A stretch of DNA of 64,000 nucleotides, from positions 3,658,001-3,722,000 of the forward strand of contig NZ_JAUSXY010000001.1 of the NCBI RefSeq assembly GCF_030944625.1, in the 5' to 3' direction. This DNA is from Arthrobacter sp. SLBN-112. GTDB taxonomy: Bacteria; Actinomycetota; Actinomycetes; Actinomycetales; Micrococcaceae. The translations under genes and the position numbers were made by a program. Below the pieces are notes generated by a model, which did no database searches, was not told the origin of the DNA, and was given only the letters and a program-made list of their open reading frames with translations. Within the stretch, counting starts at the first letter, position 1. Each line of letters starts with the position of its first letter. Positions 42,598 through 51,030 of the stretch are shown here, one piece after another.

Positions 42598-43506
42598 CTA
42601 TTGGGTCGTTTTGCCGGCGGCCTTCCGCGCGTCCTTCTTGCGCTTGGTGACCTCCGGGTGGTGCCGGGAGAGGGCGATAACCCCAACGATAGCAAGGCAC
42701 GCCGCCGTTCCCATCGCGATGGCCATGACCGCGTGGACGTCGGGGCGGAGTTCGCCCAGGATGATGATGCCGATGGCTATGCCAACCATGGGGTCGACCA
42801 CCGTAAGTCCGGCAATCACCAGGTCCGGAGGGCCGGTGGAGTACGCGCTCTGGACAAACCAGGAGCCCAGGCCGCCGGCAGCGATGATGGCCACCACCGA
42901 GTACCACTGCACGTTCAGCAGGAACAGCCCGTTGGGGTCCAGCAGGTGCTTGCCGATGATCCGGGTCAGGACCGCCACGAAGCCGAACAGGATACCGGCG
43001 CCAAGGATGTAGACGAAGGCGTTCATGCGGTGCTTGAACGTTACCGCCAGCGTGCCGAACAAGCCCACCGCGAGGGCAAGCAGCAGCACGATGGTCAGCT
43101 CGTCTGCGAGGCTGACGTGGTGGCTTTCCTGGGTGACGTTGACCGCAAGGAGGACAAAGAGCGCCGATCCCGTGACGCAGGCCGCTATGGAAACCGCCGT
43201 GGCACGGTTGATGGTGAGGTCCTGGTCCCGGGCATTGACCACCGTGGTGATCACCAGGGCAATGGCGCCAATGGGCTGCACCACGGTCAGCGGGGCTGAC
43301 ACCAGGGCGACGGCGTTCATGGCCATGCCCAGGCACAACAACAGGAGCCCGAACACCCAGCGGGGGTTGCGCAGCAGGCGGAGGAAACCGTTGGAGCTCA
43401 GCGCGAGGCCGCCGGTATCGGCCTTGACGGCGCTCCCCTGCCGTTGGGCACCGAGGGCCAGGCAGAAGGCGCCAAGGACCGCCAGGGCGACGGCGATCCA
43501 CACCAT
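42598..43506 (-). CDS. DMT-superfamily membrane transporter
   Basis: A 302-residue protein with nine or ten membrane helices arranged as two EamA-like halves. It shows LGAFCLALGAQRQGSAVKAD, LVSAPLTVVQPIGAIALVIT and VVDPMVGIAIGIIILGELRP, a pattern shared with DMT proteins including NIPA-type magnesium transporters. The start overlaps the phosphatidyltransferase stop by one base (TGATG). A lysine-rich tail (RKKDARKAAGK) is cytoplasmic. The substrate is unknown. Confidence 0.85.
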   Translation of the reverse strand: MVWIAVALAVLGAFCLALGAQRQGSAVKADTGGLALSSNGFLRLLRNPRWVFGLLLLCLGMAMNAVALVSAPLTVVQPIGAIALVITTVVNARDQDLTINRATAVSIAACVTGSALFVLLAVNVTQESHHVSLADELTIVLLLALAVGLFGTLAVTFKHRMNAFVYILGAGILFGFVAVLTRIIGKHLLDPNGLFLLNVQWYSVVAIIAAGGLGSWFVQSAYSTGPPDLVIAGLTVVDPMVGIAIGIIILGELRPDVHAVMAIAMGTAACLAIVGVIALSRHHPEVTKRKKDARKAAGKTTQ

Positions 43507-44129
43507 CAGCCGTTACCGCCGTTGTGTTGCTCCACTTCACGGCCTTTGCGCAGCATGGCCCAAAAATAGTTGTAGGCGGCAATCCAGTGGCCCACCAGGC
43601 CCAGGCCCAGCACCACCCAGGCGGCGGCCAGGAGTTGACCGGCGAAACCGGTGTCCAGGCGGGACAGGAGCAGCAGCGGCGTTCCCAGGAGGAGGAGCCC
43701 GGTCCTGACCTTGCCCACGACGCTGACCGGGAGGTCGGGATGGCCGTGGAAGAGGAAAAGCGTCAGGACCAGCAGGATCGCGTCCGGGACCACCAGTGCG
43801 GCGAGGTAGAGCCAGTGCACGACGCCGGCGATCACCAGGGTGACAGCCACGGCAAGCAGTGCCAGCCGGTCCGCAATGGGATCGAGGACTCGGCCGAGCT
43901 TGGAGGCTTGGTCAAAACGGCGGGCAATGTACCCGTCAATCCAGTCCGTTCCGGCCATGACCACCAGGACGATCACCCCGGCTCCGTACTCCCTTTGGGC
44001 CAGGACAAGCCAGATGAAGAGCGGAACGCCCATGAACCGCACCACAGTGAGCAGGTTGGGGATGGTGAACATGCGGTCGTGGTCCACCAGGGGGTGGCCG
44101 GGGCGGGCGCCTGCACCAATGAACCTCAC
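43506..44129 (-). CDS. CDP-alcohol phosphatidyltransferase (PgsA-like)
   Basis: Membrane enzyme transferring a phosphatidyl group from CDP-diacylglycerol to an alcohol. The 207-residue protein contains the complete active-site signature in DWIDGYIARRFDQASKLGRV followed by LDPIADR (all four acidic residues present) and five or six membrane helices. GTG 44129 has GGAGAGGGGG upstream; an internal ATG at 44072 (MFTIPNLLTVVR) is the alternative. The acceptor (glycerol-3-phosphate, inositol-phosphate or other) cannot be read. It is coupled to the DMT gene. Confidence 0.92.
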   Translation of the reverse strand: MRFIGAGARPGHPLVDHDRMFTIPNLLTVVRFMGVPLFIWLVLAQREYGAGVIVLVVMAGTDWIDGYIARRFDQASKLGRVLDPIADRLALLAVAVTLVIAGVVHWLYLAALVVPDAILLVLTLFLFHGHPDLPVSVVGKVRTGLLLLGTPLLLLSRLDTGFAGQLLAAAWVVLGLGLVGHWIAAYNYFWAMLRKGREVEQHNGGNG

Positions 44130-44192
44130 CCGTCCCCCTCTCCTTGCTGGTGCGCCGCAGCGCGGTCTTTCGGTTGTGCGTTACAGGCCTGT

Positions 44193-45050
44193 TCAGGCCT
44201 GGTTGGAGCGGAGAAGCCTCCGGAGCAGGACCACCAGGACGGCGCCGGCAGCTGCGAGGGCGGCCAGCGGCCTCCAGCGCCGGGCCAGGTCCGCGGATTC
44301 TGCCACTTCCGCAAACCGCTGTCCTGCCGCGTCCGCGCCGCGGGCGGCGAGCACCTGGCCCTCCCGGGCTTTGACCCGGGCGGCGGCCAGCAGGTACCGG
44401 GCCTGCGTCTTGAAGTCCAACTCCGTGCCGAGTTCATCCCGGACCTCGGTGAGGTGGTGGCGGCGCTGGCTGAGCCGGCGCACCAGCTCCGGTTCGGAAG
44501 CGTGCGGGAACTCCTGGTCGTGCTGGGCGGCCTTGGCTTCCTTCCCAGCCTTCGCCTTGGCGGCGGCCTCGGCCTTGGCAGCCTTCGCGGCCTTTGCTTC
44601 CGGGCTGTCCGGATCCAGGACGGCGGGGTTGAAGGCGGATCCTTCGCGGGCGACGCCGAGATCGTACTTGATGCCGCGGATAGTTTCTTCCGGCATCAGC
44701 GGCATGGCTTTCTTGAACCTGGCAAGGCCCACCAGGCCGCCAACCAGGGCGATGACCAGGAAGGCGGCGGACACCAGGAGCGCTGCCAGCCAGGCGGGCA
44801 TGATGGTGGCCAGGCCCATGATGGCGGCGACAATCAGGCCCACCACCAGGAACGCCACGAAGACCAGGGCGATGGCGAAGAAGGCTGCCGCCACCCCCAC
44901 CTGGATGCCCTTGCGCTTGAGTTCGATCTTGGCGAAGGCGATCTCGTCGTTGAGCTGGCGGGGGGCCAACCGGAAAAGGAGTCTTGCCGTCCCGGGCAGC
45001 GCGGTGATGCGCAATCCGGGACTGGTGCGCCCGCTGTGACGTCCACTCAT
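44193..45050 (-). CDS. Phage-holin-family-like membrane protein
   Basis: A 285-residue protein whose N-terminal half fits the actinobacterial phage holin / putative Actinobacterial Holin-X family: LNDEIAFAKIELKRKGIQVG followed by two membrane helices. The central part (about residues 130-180) is an Ala/Lys-rich charged stretch (SPEAKAAKAAKAEAAAKAKA), and a last helix sits near the C-terminus. Despite the family name there is no phage context. ATG 45050 is chosen because translation upstream has no family character. Confidence 0.82.
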   Translation of the reverse strand: MSGRHSGRTSPGLRITALPGTARLLFRLAPRQLNDEIAFAKIELKRKGIQVGVAAAFFAIALVFVAFLVVGLIVAAIMGLATIMPAWLAALLVSAAFLVIALVGGLVGLARFKKAMPLMPEETIRGIKYDLGVAREGSAFNPAVLDPDSPEAKAAKAAKAEAAAKAKAGKEAKAAQHDQEFPHASEPELVRRLSQRRHHLTEVRDELGTELDFKTQARYLLAAARVKAREGQVLAARGADAAGQRFAEVAESADLARRWRPLAALAAAGAVLVVLLRRLLRSNQA

Positions 45051-45216
45051 CGGTTCCGCCTTACTGGTCGTCTGGGTCGATAATGCATCCGTTGTGCTGT
45101 GGAAATGTGCAGCCGCACAGTCCACGCCACCCAAACTATCATTCAGGTTCAGGGCGAACTCCGGGGCTTGCCGGGCGGCGCGGCCTACAACGCTGCAAAT
45201 CCTAACCGGCCGGGCC

Positions 45217-45230
45217 TAGGATTGGTGACC
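45217..45230 (+). promoter_or_regulatory. Candidate -10 box for the leaderless MFS gene
   Basis: TAGGAT (45217-45222) ends 8 bp before GTG 45231 and 2 bp before GTG 45225. A transcript starting 7-8 bases after the box would begin at the 45231 codon. Confidence 0.35.
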
Positions 45231-46454
45231 GTGACCAATGCCCCCAATCCAGGCGACCTGCTGACCCGCCGCCGGAAGCTGCTGTACATCCTCCTCCTGG
45301 GCGCCCTGACTGCCTTGGGTCCATTTACGATCGACCTTTACCTGCCGGCCTTTCCGGCGCTGGAGGCAAGCCTCGGCGTGACAGAAGCACAGGTGCAGCT
45401 GACCCTGGCCGGAACCACCGTGGGCTTTGCGTTCGGGCAGCTGGTGGTGGGGCCCTTCAGCGACAAGTTTGGCCGCAGGATTCCCCTGATCCTTGCCACC
45501 GCCCTGCATATCGCCGCATCCGTGGGTGCGGCCCTGTCCGCGGACATCACCACACTGGGGATTTTCCGGGTGCTGATGGGGGTCGGCGCCGCCGGAGGCG
45601 GCGTGGTGGCCATGGCCATGGTGCGTGACCTTTTCTCCGGGTACGCCATGGTGCGGATGTTCTCCCGGATGGCCCTGGTCAACGGCCTGGCGCCCATCCT
45701 GGCACCCGTGATCGGCTCCCAGCTGCTGCTGGTGATGCCCTGGCCCGGGATCTTCGTGTTCCTGGCCAGTTACGGAACCCTGGTCATCGTTGCCGCGCTG
45801 CTCCTGGTGCGCGAGACGCTTCCGCCGGAGAAACGGGGCCAAAGCGGCATGACGGCCCGGCAGCGGTACAAAGCACTCTTCAGCGACCGGATCTTCGTGG
45901 GACTGCTCATGGTGGCCGGGTTCAATTTTGGCGGCCTCTTCACCTACTTGTCGGCGTCGCCCTTCCTGTTCCAGGACGTGTTCGGGTTCTCCGCCCAGCA
46001 GTACGGGCTGCTCTTTGGCATCAACTCCCTGGGCATCGTGGCCGGCGTGCAAACCAGTTCGCGCCTGATCCGGATTGTCCCGCCGCAGTGGATCCTGGCC
46101 TGCGCCACGGCCTGGATGTTCCTGATGGCCCTGCTGATTGTCGTGTTCGACCGCGTGGGCCTGGGGCTTTGGGGGGTGATGATCCCGCTGTGGTTCTACA
46201 TCATGGGTACGGGTTTCATGTTCCCCTGCGTCCAGGTGCTGGCACTTGCCGGCCATGCGGCCCAGGCGGGGACGGCGGCGTCACTGCTGGGTGCGGCCAC
46301 GTTCCTCATGGCCGGACTGATCTCCCCCGTGGTGGGCTGGCTCGGCATTACCAGCGCGGCACCCATGGGTTCGGTCCAGGCCGCGTGCATCCTGCTGGCT
46401 ATCGCGGCCCTGTGGCTGGTTGTCCGCCCGCGCACGGTCCCGTCGATCCACTAA
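45231..46454 (+). CDS. Bcr/CflA-family multidrug efflux transporter (MFS)
   Basis: Drug:proton antiporter of 407 residues with twelve membrane helices. It shows ALGPFTIDLYLPAFPALEAS, the MFS motif A in GPFSDKFGRRIPLI and motif C-like GVGAAGGGVVAMAMVRDLFS, all Bcr/CflA hallmarks. GTG 45231 is favoured by a -10 box placed for leaderless transcription; GTG 45225 or an upstream ATG at 45099 are alternatives. It is divergent from the holin-like gene. The substrate is unknown. Confidence 0.93.
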   Translation: MTNAPNPGDLLTRRRKLLYILLLGALTALGPFTIDLYLPAFPALEASLGVTEAQVQLTLAGTTVGFAFGQLVVGPFSDKFGRRIPLILATALHIAASVGAALSADITTLGIFRVLMGVGAAGGGVVAMAMVRDLFSGYAMVRMFSRMALVNGLAPILAPVIGSQLLLVMPWPGIFVFLASYGTLVIVAALLLVRETLPPEKRGQSGMTARQRYKALFSDRIFVGLLMVAGFNFGGLFTYLSASPFLFQDVFGFSAQQYGLLFGINSLGIVAGVQTSSRLIRIVPPQWILACATAWMFLMALLIVVFDRVGLGLWGVMIPLWFYIMGTGFMFPCVQVLALAGHAAQAGTAASLLGAATFLMAGLISPVVGWLGITSAAPMGSVQAACILLAIAALWLVVRPRTVPSIH

Positions 46455-46477
46455 AAGTCGACCAGTAAAGGCGCCCG

Positions 46478-46657
46478 ATGAGCCGGAAACCGCACCGCAA
46501 CGGACGGGGACTCTTCCTGGGAGCCGTGCTTGGCGCCGTCGTCGGCTATTTTGCCGGCCGGGCCCTGGGCAACCCGGCCTGGGGCATCATCCTGGGGACG
46601 CTGGCCGGCGCCGCGCTGCTGTACCGGATCAACCCGGGTTCCCGGAAACGGCGCTGA
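46478..46657 (+). CDS. Small membrane protein of 59 residues
   Basis: An ORF MSRKPHRNGRGLFLGAVLGA continuing VVGYFAGRALGNPAWGIILG and ending in RKRR. One or two membrane helices with glycine-zipper spacing (GxxxGxxxG) lie between basic ends. It starts 24 bp after the MFS stop and is probably co-transcribed. No ribosome binding site is obvious and the function is unknown, so the call rests on composition and position. Confidence 0.6.
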   Translation: MSRKPHRNGRGLFLGAVLGAVVGYFAGRALGNPAWGIILGTLAGAALLYRINPGSRKRR

Positions 46658-46710
46658 CTGGCGGGCCTGGCGGGGGCCGCGGCTCCCTGCCTTACTGCGC
46701 CTTCGCGCGA

Positions 46711-46722
46711 TAAAATGTTGCC
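46711..46722 (+). promoter_or_regulatory. Candidate -10 box for a leaderless small gene
   Basis: TAAAAT (46711-46716) is followed by six bases and then GTG 46723. No Shine-Dalgarno sequence intervenes, so the mRNA should start at the GTG. Confidence 0.5.
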
Positions 46723-47130
46723 GTGCCCAACTGGCAGAACCAACCGCCACTTCCGGCCACATGGCAACGGTGCGACGCCCGGATCCTGCCACTGTGGTGG
46801 GAGCGTCTGTGTGCCCAGGCCGGGCAGCAGTCAGCGGCGCTCTACGCCGCGGGGCTGTTCACCGAGGACCGCCGCCGTCCCATCGCCCAGTGGTTCAATC
46901 CCGCCTTCAACGCGGCCCTGCTGGTGGCTCCTGAGACCTCGCCGGAGTGGCCGGTGCAGCGGTTCGGGATTTTCTACGCCCCGCCGGATGCCGGCTTTGT
47001 CCGCATCCACTCGGCACCGCACGAATGGAACCCGCGCCAGCCCCGGAGGTCGCCTACGGAAAACGAGGCCTTCAACGCGGCGATCGCGGAGGCCGAAAGA
47101 TTCCTGCAGGTGGAAATGGACTTCGTCTAA
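46723..47130 (+). CDS. Conserved-looking protein of unknown function (135 residues)
   Basis: A soluble protein rich in Trp and Pro (MPNWQNQPPLPATWQRCDAR, ILPLWWERLC, EWNPRQPRRSP). It has no signal peptide or membrane helix, and it ends EAERFLQVEMDFV. Codon use is like its neighbours and the start sits just after a -10 box, so it is very probably a real gene. I recognise no family. It ends before the bidirectional terminator shared with the tRNA-Asn genes. Confidence 0.75.
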   Translation: MPNWQNQPPLPATWQRCDARILPLWWERLCAQAGQQSAALYAAGLFTEDRRRPIAQWFNPAFNAALLVAPETSPEWPVQRFGIFYAPPDAGFVRIHSAPHEWNPRQPRRSPTENEAFNAAIAEAERFLQVEMDFV

Positions 47131-47167
47131 ACCTGTGACTGCGTTAAACCTGTGCCCGCGGAAAGAA

Positions 47168-47205
47168 AAAATCCCTGTTCCTCCAGCTGGAGGAACAGGG
47201 ATTTT
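47168..47205. terminator. Terminator between the 135-residue gene and tRNA-Asn copy 1
   Basis: A 17-bp perfect stem, AAAATCCCTGTTCCTCC (47168-47184) with its complement (47189-47205) around AGCT. A-rich sequence on one side and T-rich on the other make it an intrinsic terminator, strongest on the minus strand (TTTTTTCTTTC). Confidence 0.85.
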
Positions 47206-47213
47206 CCGTTGCG

Positions 47214-47286
47214 CTCCTCCTGCTGGACTTGAACCAGCAACCCTTCGATTAACAGTCGAATGCTCTGCCAATTGAGCTAAGGAGGA
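47214..47286 (-). tRNA. tRNA-Asn (GUU), copy 1
   Basis: A 73-nt cloverleaf: acceptor TCCTCCT/AGGAGGA, D arm AGCTCAATTGGCAGAGC, anticodon loop CTGTTAA (GTT), T arm TGCTGGTTCAAGTCCAGCA, discriminator G, CCA not encoded. It is identical to copy 2, 123 bp away on the same strand. Confidence 0.97.
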
Positions 47287-47373
47287 ATGAAGCAGGTATG
47301 ACATTAGCAAAGGATTCCGGCCCAAGGGAAATCGGCGGTTTTCCGGGCCCAAACAGCCCCTCCGGCAAAGAAA

Positions 47374-47404
47374 AGTCCCCGTTCCGGAGGCCGGAACGGG
47401 GACT
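47374..47404 (-). terminator. Terminator after tRNA-Asn copy 2
   Basis: A 14-bp perfect stem, AGTCCCCGTTCCGG (47374-47387) with 47391-47404, around AGG. On the minus strand it is followed by TTTTCTTT. It sits 6 bp beyond the tRNA, so each tRNA-Asn copy has its own terminator. Confidence 0.85.
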
Positions 47405-47409
47405 GGGCG

Positions 47410-47482
47410 CTCCTCCTGCTGGACTTGAACCAGCAACCCTTCGATTAACAGTCGAATGCTCTGCCAATTGAGCTAAGGAGGA
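47410..47482 (-). tRNA. tRNA-Asn (GUU), copy 2
   Basis: Sequence identical to copy 1 over all 73 nt, with the same GAATGAAGC 5' flank and the GCGC 3' flank, showing a tandem duplication. The region between the copies and up to dnaG is otherwise empty. Confidence 0.97.
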
Positions 47483-47566
47483 ATGAAGCGGGTATTAGCC
47501 TAGCAAACACCTGCGGCGGAAACGAAATCGGGACGCTGCCCGGCCCGGCCACCCGCCTGAGTGCCG

Positions 47567-49501
47567 CTACGCCTCGGCGCGCAGGGCCCGGCGTTCCATT
47601 TCCAGCATCATCAGTTCGCGGTTGAGCCGCTGGTAGGTTTCCGGATCCGCAGCGGGATCGAGCCGCTGCAGCTGCCCCATCTTCTCTGCCTTGACCCGGG
47701 TGATCTGCAGTTCGAACAGGCGGGACAGGATGTCGCGGCAGTACTTCAGCACGGCTTCCTCCGTATGGGCTGGCAGCGGCACCACGGCCAGCTCCGAGAC
47801 CAGCGGCCGGAGGGGTTCCGGAACTTCATGCATCACGTGTTCCACCCAGCGCACCGGATCACCGGCCGCCTGCCCCGGGCCGCTGGCGCGCATGGCGTCG
47901 TGGACGGCCTGGAAGGCGGGCGTGGCGAACCGGGCGGCAGCGAAGCGGTCCCAGACGGCGCCGGCCAGCAACGCCGGCTGCTGGAGCGCCACCTCCAGGG
48001 CCTGGCGTTCCATCGAGGCCACGGGATCCCGCGGGTCCGGTCGGTGGAAAGAAGGGACAGCGCCCGACGACGGCCCGGCAGCAACGCCGGGGCCGCCGGG
48101 CCGGGCGGCACCCGGCTGGGCGGGGTTGCCGGCCTGCTGCTGGCCCGGGGCGGCCGGACGTGCCGTGTCCCCCCGTTTCACGGCCGCCGTAACCAGGCGA
48201 AGCACCTCGTTGGGGTCCGGCATGCCCAGCCAGCCGGTCAGCGCCTGGCAGTAGCCCGTCCGGGTGGAGGCGTCCCGGATGGCGGCCACCACGGGCACGG
48301 AGGCTTTCAGGCCCTGTACCCGGCCCTCCACGGTGTCCAGGTTGAACTGCTTCAACGTGGTGCGGATGGCGAATTCAAACAGCGGCCGGCGGGACTGGAT
48401 GAGGGCGTGCACGGCTTCGTCGCCGCGGCTCAGGCGCAGGTCGCAGGGATCGGCCCCGGTGGGTTCCACGGCCACGTAGGTCTGGGCCGTGAAGCGCTGG
48501 TCTTCCTCGAAGGCCCGCAGGGCCGCTTTCTGACCGGCGGCGTCCCCGTCGAAGGTGAACACCACTTCTCCCCCGGTGCCGTCGTCGGACAACAGCCGGC
48601 GGGCGATCTTGATGTGCTCGGTGCCGAACGCCGTGCCACAGGTGGCCACCGCCGTCGTTATTCCGGCCAAGTGGCAGGCCATCACGTCGGTGTAGCCCTC
48701 CACCACCACCAGTTGGCGGTCCTTGGCGATGCTGCGCTTGGCGAGGTCGATTCCGTACAGGACCTGGGACTTCTTGTAGAGCGTGGTTTCGGGGGTGTTG
48801 AGGTATTTGGGGCCTTGGTCGTCCTCGTAGAGCTTGCGGGCCCCGAAGCCGATGGTGTCGCCGGCGATGTCCTTGATGGGCCAGATGAGGCGGCCCCGGA
48901 AGCGGTCGTAGATTCCGCGGTTGCCCTCTGAGAACATGCCGGTGAGCTTCAGCTCGGCGTCGGTGAAGCCGCGGCCCCGGAGGTGCTTCAGGAGCGCGTC
49001 CCAGCCCTGGGGGGCGTATCCGCAGCCGAAGTGTTCGGCTGCGGCCCGGTCGAAGCCCCTGCCGTGCAGGAAGTTCCGGGCCTCGGCGGCACCGGGCGTG
49101 AGCAGCTGGGCGCGGAAGAACTCGTCGGCGATCTTGTGGGCGTCCAGCAGCCGCTGCCGCCGCCCCACTTCTTCCCGGTTGGGCCCGGTTCCACCGTCCT
49201 CGTAGCGCAGCTCGTAGCCGATCCGGGCGGCAAGCTTTTCCACCGCTTCGTGGAAGGAGCTGTGGTCCTGCTTTTGGACGAAGGCGATGACGTCTCCGTC
49301 CTCGCCGCAGCCAAAGCAGTGGTACCGGCCTACCTGGGGGCGGACGGTGAAGGACGGCGAGCGCTCGTCGTGGAAGGGGCACAGACCCTTGAAGGTTCCC
49401 AGCCCGGCGCCTTTGAGCGTGACGTAGCCGTCAACAACTTCCTTGATGTCCGTGCGCTGGCGTACTTCGTCGATATCTTCACGTTTAATCAGCCCAGCCA
49501 C
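47567..49501 (-). CDS. dnaG: DNA primase
   Basis: Makes RNA primers at the replication fork. The 644-residue protein has a CHC2 zinc finger (C41, H44, C62, C65), then an RNA polymerase core with TOPRIM motifs VVVEGYTDVMA and TFDGDAAGQKAA. After a Pro/Gly/Ala-rich linker (about 430-475) comes a C-terminal helicase-binding-type domain (SMERQALEVALQQPALLAGA). Length and order are standard for actinobacteria. It is followed by the tRNA-Asn pair; the ferredoxin gene ends 15 bp upstream of its start. Confidence 0.97.
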   Translation of the reverse strand: MAGLIKREDIDEVRQRTDIKEVVDGYVTLKGAGLGTFKGLCPFHDERSPSFTVRPQVGRYHCFGCGEDGDVIAFVQKQDHSSFHEAVEKLAARIGYELRYEDGGTGPNREEVGRRQRLLDAHKIADEFFRAQLLTPGAAEARNFLHGRGFDRAAAEHFGCGYAPQGWDALLKHLRGRGFTDAELKLTGMFSEGNRGIYDRFRGRLIWPIKDIAGDTIGFGARKLYEDDQGPKYLNTPETTLYKKSQVLYGIDLAKRSIAKDRQLVVVEGYTDVMACHLAGITTAVATCGTAFGTEHIKIARRLLSDDGTGGEVVFTFDGDAAGQKAALRAFEEDQRFTAQTYVAVEPTGADPCDLRLSRGDEAVHALIQSRRPLFEFAIRTTLKQFNLDTVEGRVQGLKASVPVVAAIRDASTRTGYCQALTGWLGMPDPNEVLRLVTAAVKRGDTARPAAPGQQQAGNPAQPGAARPGGPGVAAGPSSGAVPSFHRPDPRDPVASMERQALEVALQQPALLAGAVWDRFAAARFATPAFQAVHDAMRASGPGQAAGDPVRWVEHVMHEVPEPLRPLVSELAVVPLPAHTEEAVLKYCRDILSRLFELQITRVKAEKMGQLQRLDPAADPETYQRLNRELMMLEMERRALRAEA

Positions 49502-49516
49502 ACAGCAATCTTAGTG

Positions 49517-49777
49517 TCACCGGCCAGGCTTCCGGCTTTCGCGTGCGGGCCCCGTCCGTTCCTGGAGGCTCAGGGCCAGCTTGGGGCAGAGGAACACAGC
49601 CTCCTGCGCGGCTTCCCGGTCCGCGTCCCGCAGCGGAACATCCGTCCGGTCGCGGCCCGCCTTCCCGCGCGCCACCGGGTAGCCCCAGTCATCCCGGTCC
49701 AGCACGCCGGGAAGCAGTTCCGTACAGAGGCCGCGGCCGTCACAGCTGGTCCAGTCGATGTGAAGGATGGTGGTCAT
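49517..49777 (-). CDS. [3Fe-4S]-type ferredoxin
   Basis: An 86-residue ferredoxin. Only three cysteines are present, C12 and C18 (CDGRGLC) and C64 followed by Pro (FLCPKLAL). That is the C-x5-C...CP pattern of the single-cluster [3Fe-4S] ferredoxins that serve P450s or related enzymes in actinobacteria. Its start overlaps the NuoF-like stop (ATGA). It is the last gene of the redox operon and could be the electron acceptor or donor of the NuoF-like protein. Confidence 0.88.
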   Translation of the reverse strand: MTTILHIDWTSCDGRGLCTELLPGVLDRDDWGYPVARGKAGRDRTDVPLRDADREAAQEAVFLCPKLALSLQERTGPARESRKPGR

Positions 49778-51030
49778 GCCGCCACCCCTCCCGGGGCCGC
49801 GCAGTAGCCGGCGAGGTGGGCACGGAAGTCCGCCGCGAAGACCTCAAGGGCGCTGCTGACCAGCCCGGTGGTGCCCTCCGGATGGCGGCACGCCCCGCGT
49901 CCGGAGACCAGCCTCCCCAGGCGGTCAAGTTCGGAGGCGAGGCGGGGATTGCGTTCCCCTCCCGCGATCCGGTTGAGGACGGACGCCATGGCCGGCAGGC
50001 CGAACATGCAGGGTCCGCATTGCCTGGCGGATTCGTTGGCGAGGTAGGTGAGGATCCGGGCGGTCGCCTGGATGCCGCAGGAGTTCGGATCAAGCGCATG
50101 GATCACGCCTGCCCCGGGCCGCGCCGTCCCGGCCACCGGCCCCACCGGTGAGAGCACATGGGCAGCGGGCCGTACCCAGCGGCCGTGATAGCCGCCCACC
50201 AGGACGGCGGACAAGGGAGCCGGATCCATCCCCGCTTCCTTGAGGACTGCGGACAGCTCCACCCCGCCCGGCACCTCCAGCACCACGTCCCTGACCGGGG
50301 CGGGCCCGGAGACGGACACCAGCCGCGTCCCCGGATCCGCCGCTGTCCCCGCTTCGCGGAACCAGTGCGCCCCGTAGCGGGCGATCAGGGCAACCTGCGC
50401 CAGGGTTTCGACGTTCACCACCAGCGTGGGGCGGCCATTCAGGCCGGACTCGCTGAGACGCCGGCGTTGGTCAAGGGGCACCGCCGTTCCGGTGGCAATC
50501 ATGTTGACGACGGCGCTCGACTCGCCGGAGATGAACGTTTCGGGTGCTTCCACGACGCGGACCCGTTTGGTGCCGGGACGCCCGGCGAGGGCCTGCCGGA
50601 CGCGGGGAAGTCCGGCTGCCGGCGCGTACACGTACATGCTTGCCCCGCCCAGGGCTGATGCCAGGGTTAGCAGCCCGTCGATGACCAGGTGCGGTGCATG
50701 GGTGAGGAGGGTCCGGTCCTTGAAGCTCAGTGGTTCGCCCTCGGCGCCGTTGGCGATCAGCACCGGACGGGACGGAAACAGCCCCTTCCGGCCCGACTCC
50801 GCCGTCGCGGTCACCTTGCGCCACGTTTCGAACGCGGCCCCGCCCCGGCCGGTCAGCCCCGACGCTGCAAGTGCGTCAAGCAACCCTGGTGCGGCGACGT
50901 CCGCGTCCAGGGGCCCGAAAGTGTCCAGGTGCTGGTCCCAGCCGGCGTCCGGGCCGGCCGCGAGGAGGCGCGGTTCCTGCCGTGCCGCGGCCGGAGGCGC
51001 CGGCTGGCAGGTGTCTCGGGCTTGGCTCAC
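49774..51030 (-). CDS. NuoF-like NADH/FMN and iron-sulfur protein
   Basis: A 418-residue protein related to complex I subunit NuoF. The NADH-binding glycine motif is GRGGAAF at 61-67 and the FMN region includes NGAEGEPLSFKDRTLL. It lacks the full N3 cluster signature: where NuoF has ESCGKCxPC it has ESARQCGPC, with Ala335 in place of the first Cys; C338, C341 and C381 remain. No NuoE or other complex I genes are present. GTG 51030 overlaps the ferric-reductase-like stop. Confidence 0.88.
   Translation of the reverse strand: MSQARDTCQPAPPAAARQEPRLLAAGPDAGWDQHLDTFGPLDADVAAPGLLDALAASGLTGRGGAAFETWRKVTATAESGRKGLFPSRPVLIANGAEGEPLSFKDRTLLTHAPHLVIDGLLTLASALGGASMYVYAPAAGLPRVRQALAGRPGTKRVRVVEAPETFISGESSAVVNMIATGTAVPLDQRRRLSESGLNGRPTLVVNVETLAQVALIARYGAHWFREAGTAADPGTRLVSVSGPAPVRDVVLEVPGGVELSAVLKEAGMDPAPLSAVLVGGYHGRWVRPAAHVLSPVGPVAGTARPGAGVIHALDPNSCGIQATARILTYLANESARQCGPCMFGLPAMASVLNRIAGGERNPRLASELDRLGRLVSGRGACRHPEGTTGLVSSALEVFAADFRAHLAGYCAAPGGVAA

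Noticed and set aside
44193..45050. Phage remnant suggested by the holin-family protein
   Set aside because: There are no other phage genes, integrase or attachment repeats nearby, and the family is common on actinobacterial chromosomes with no lysis role.
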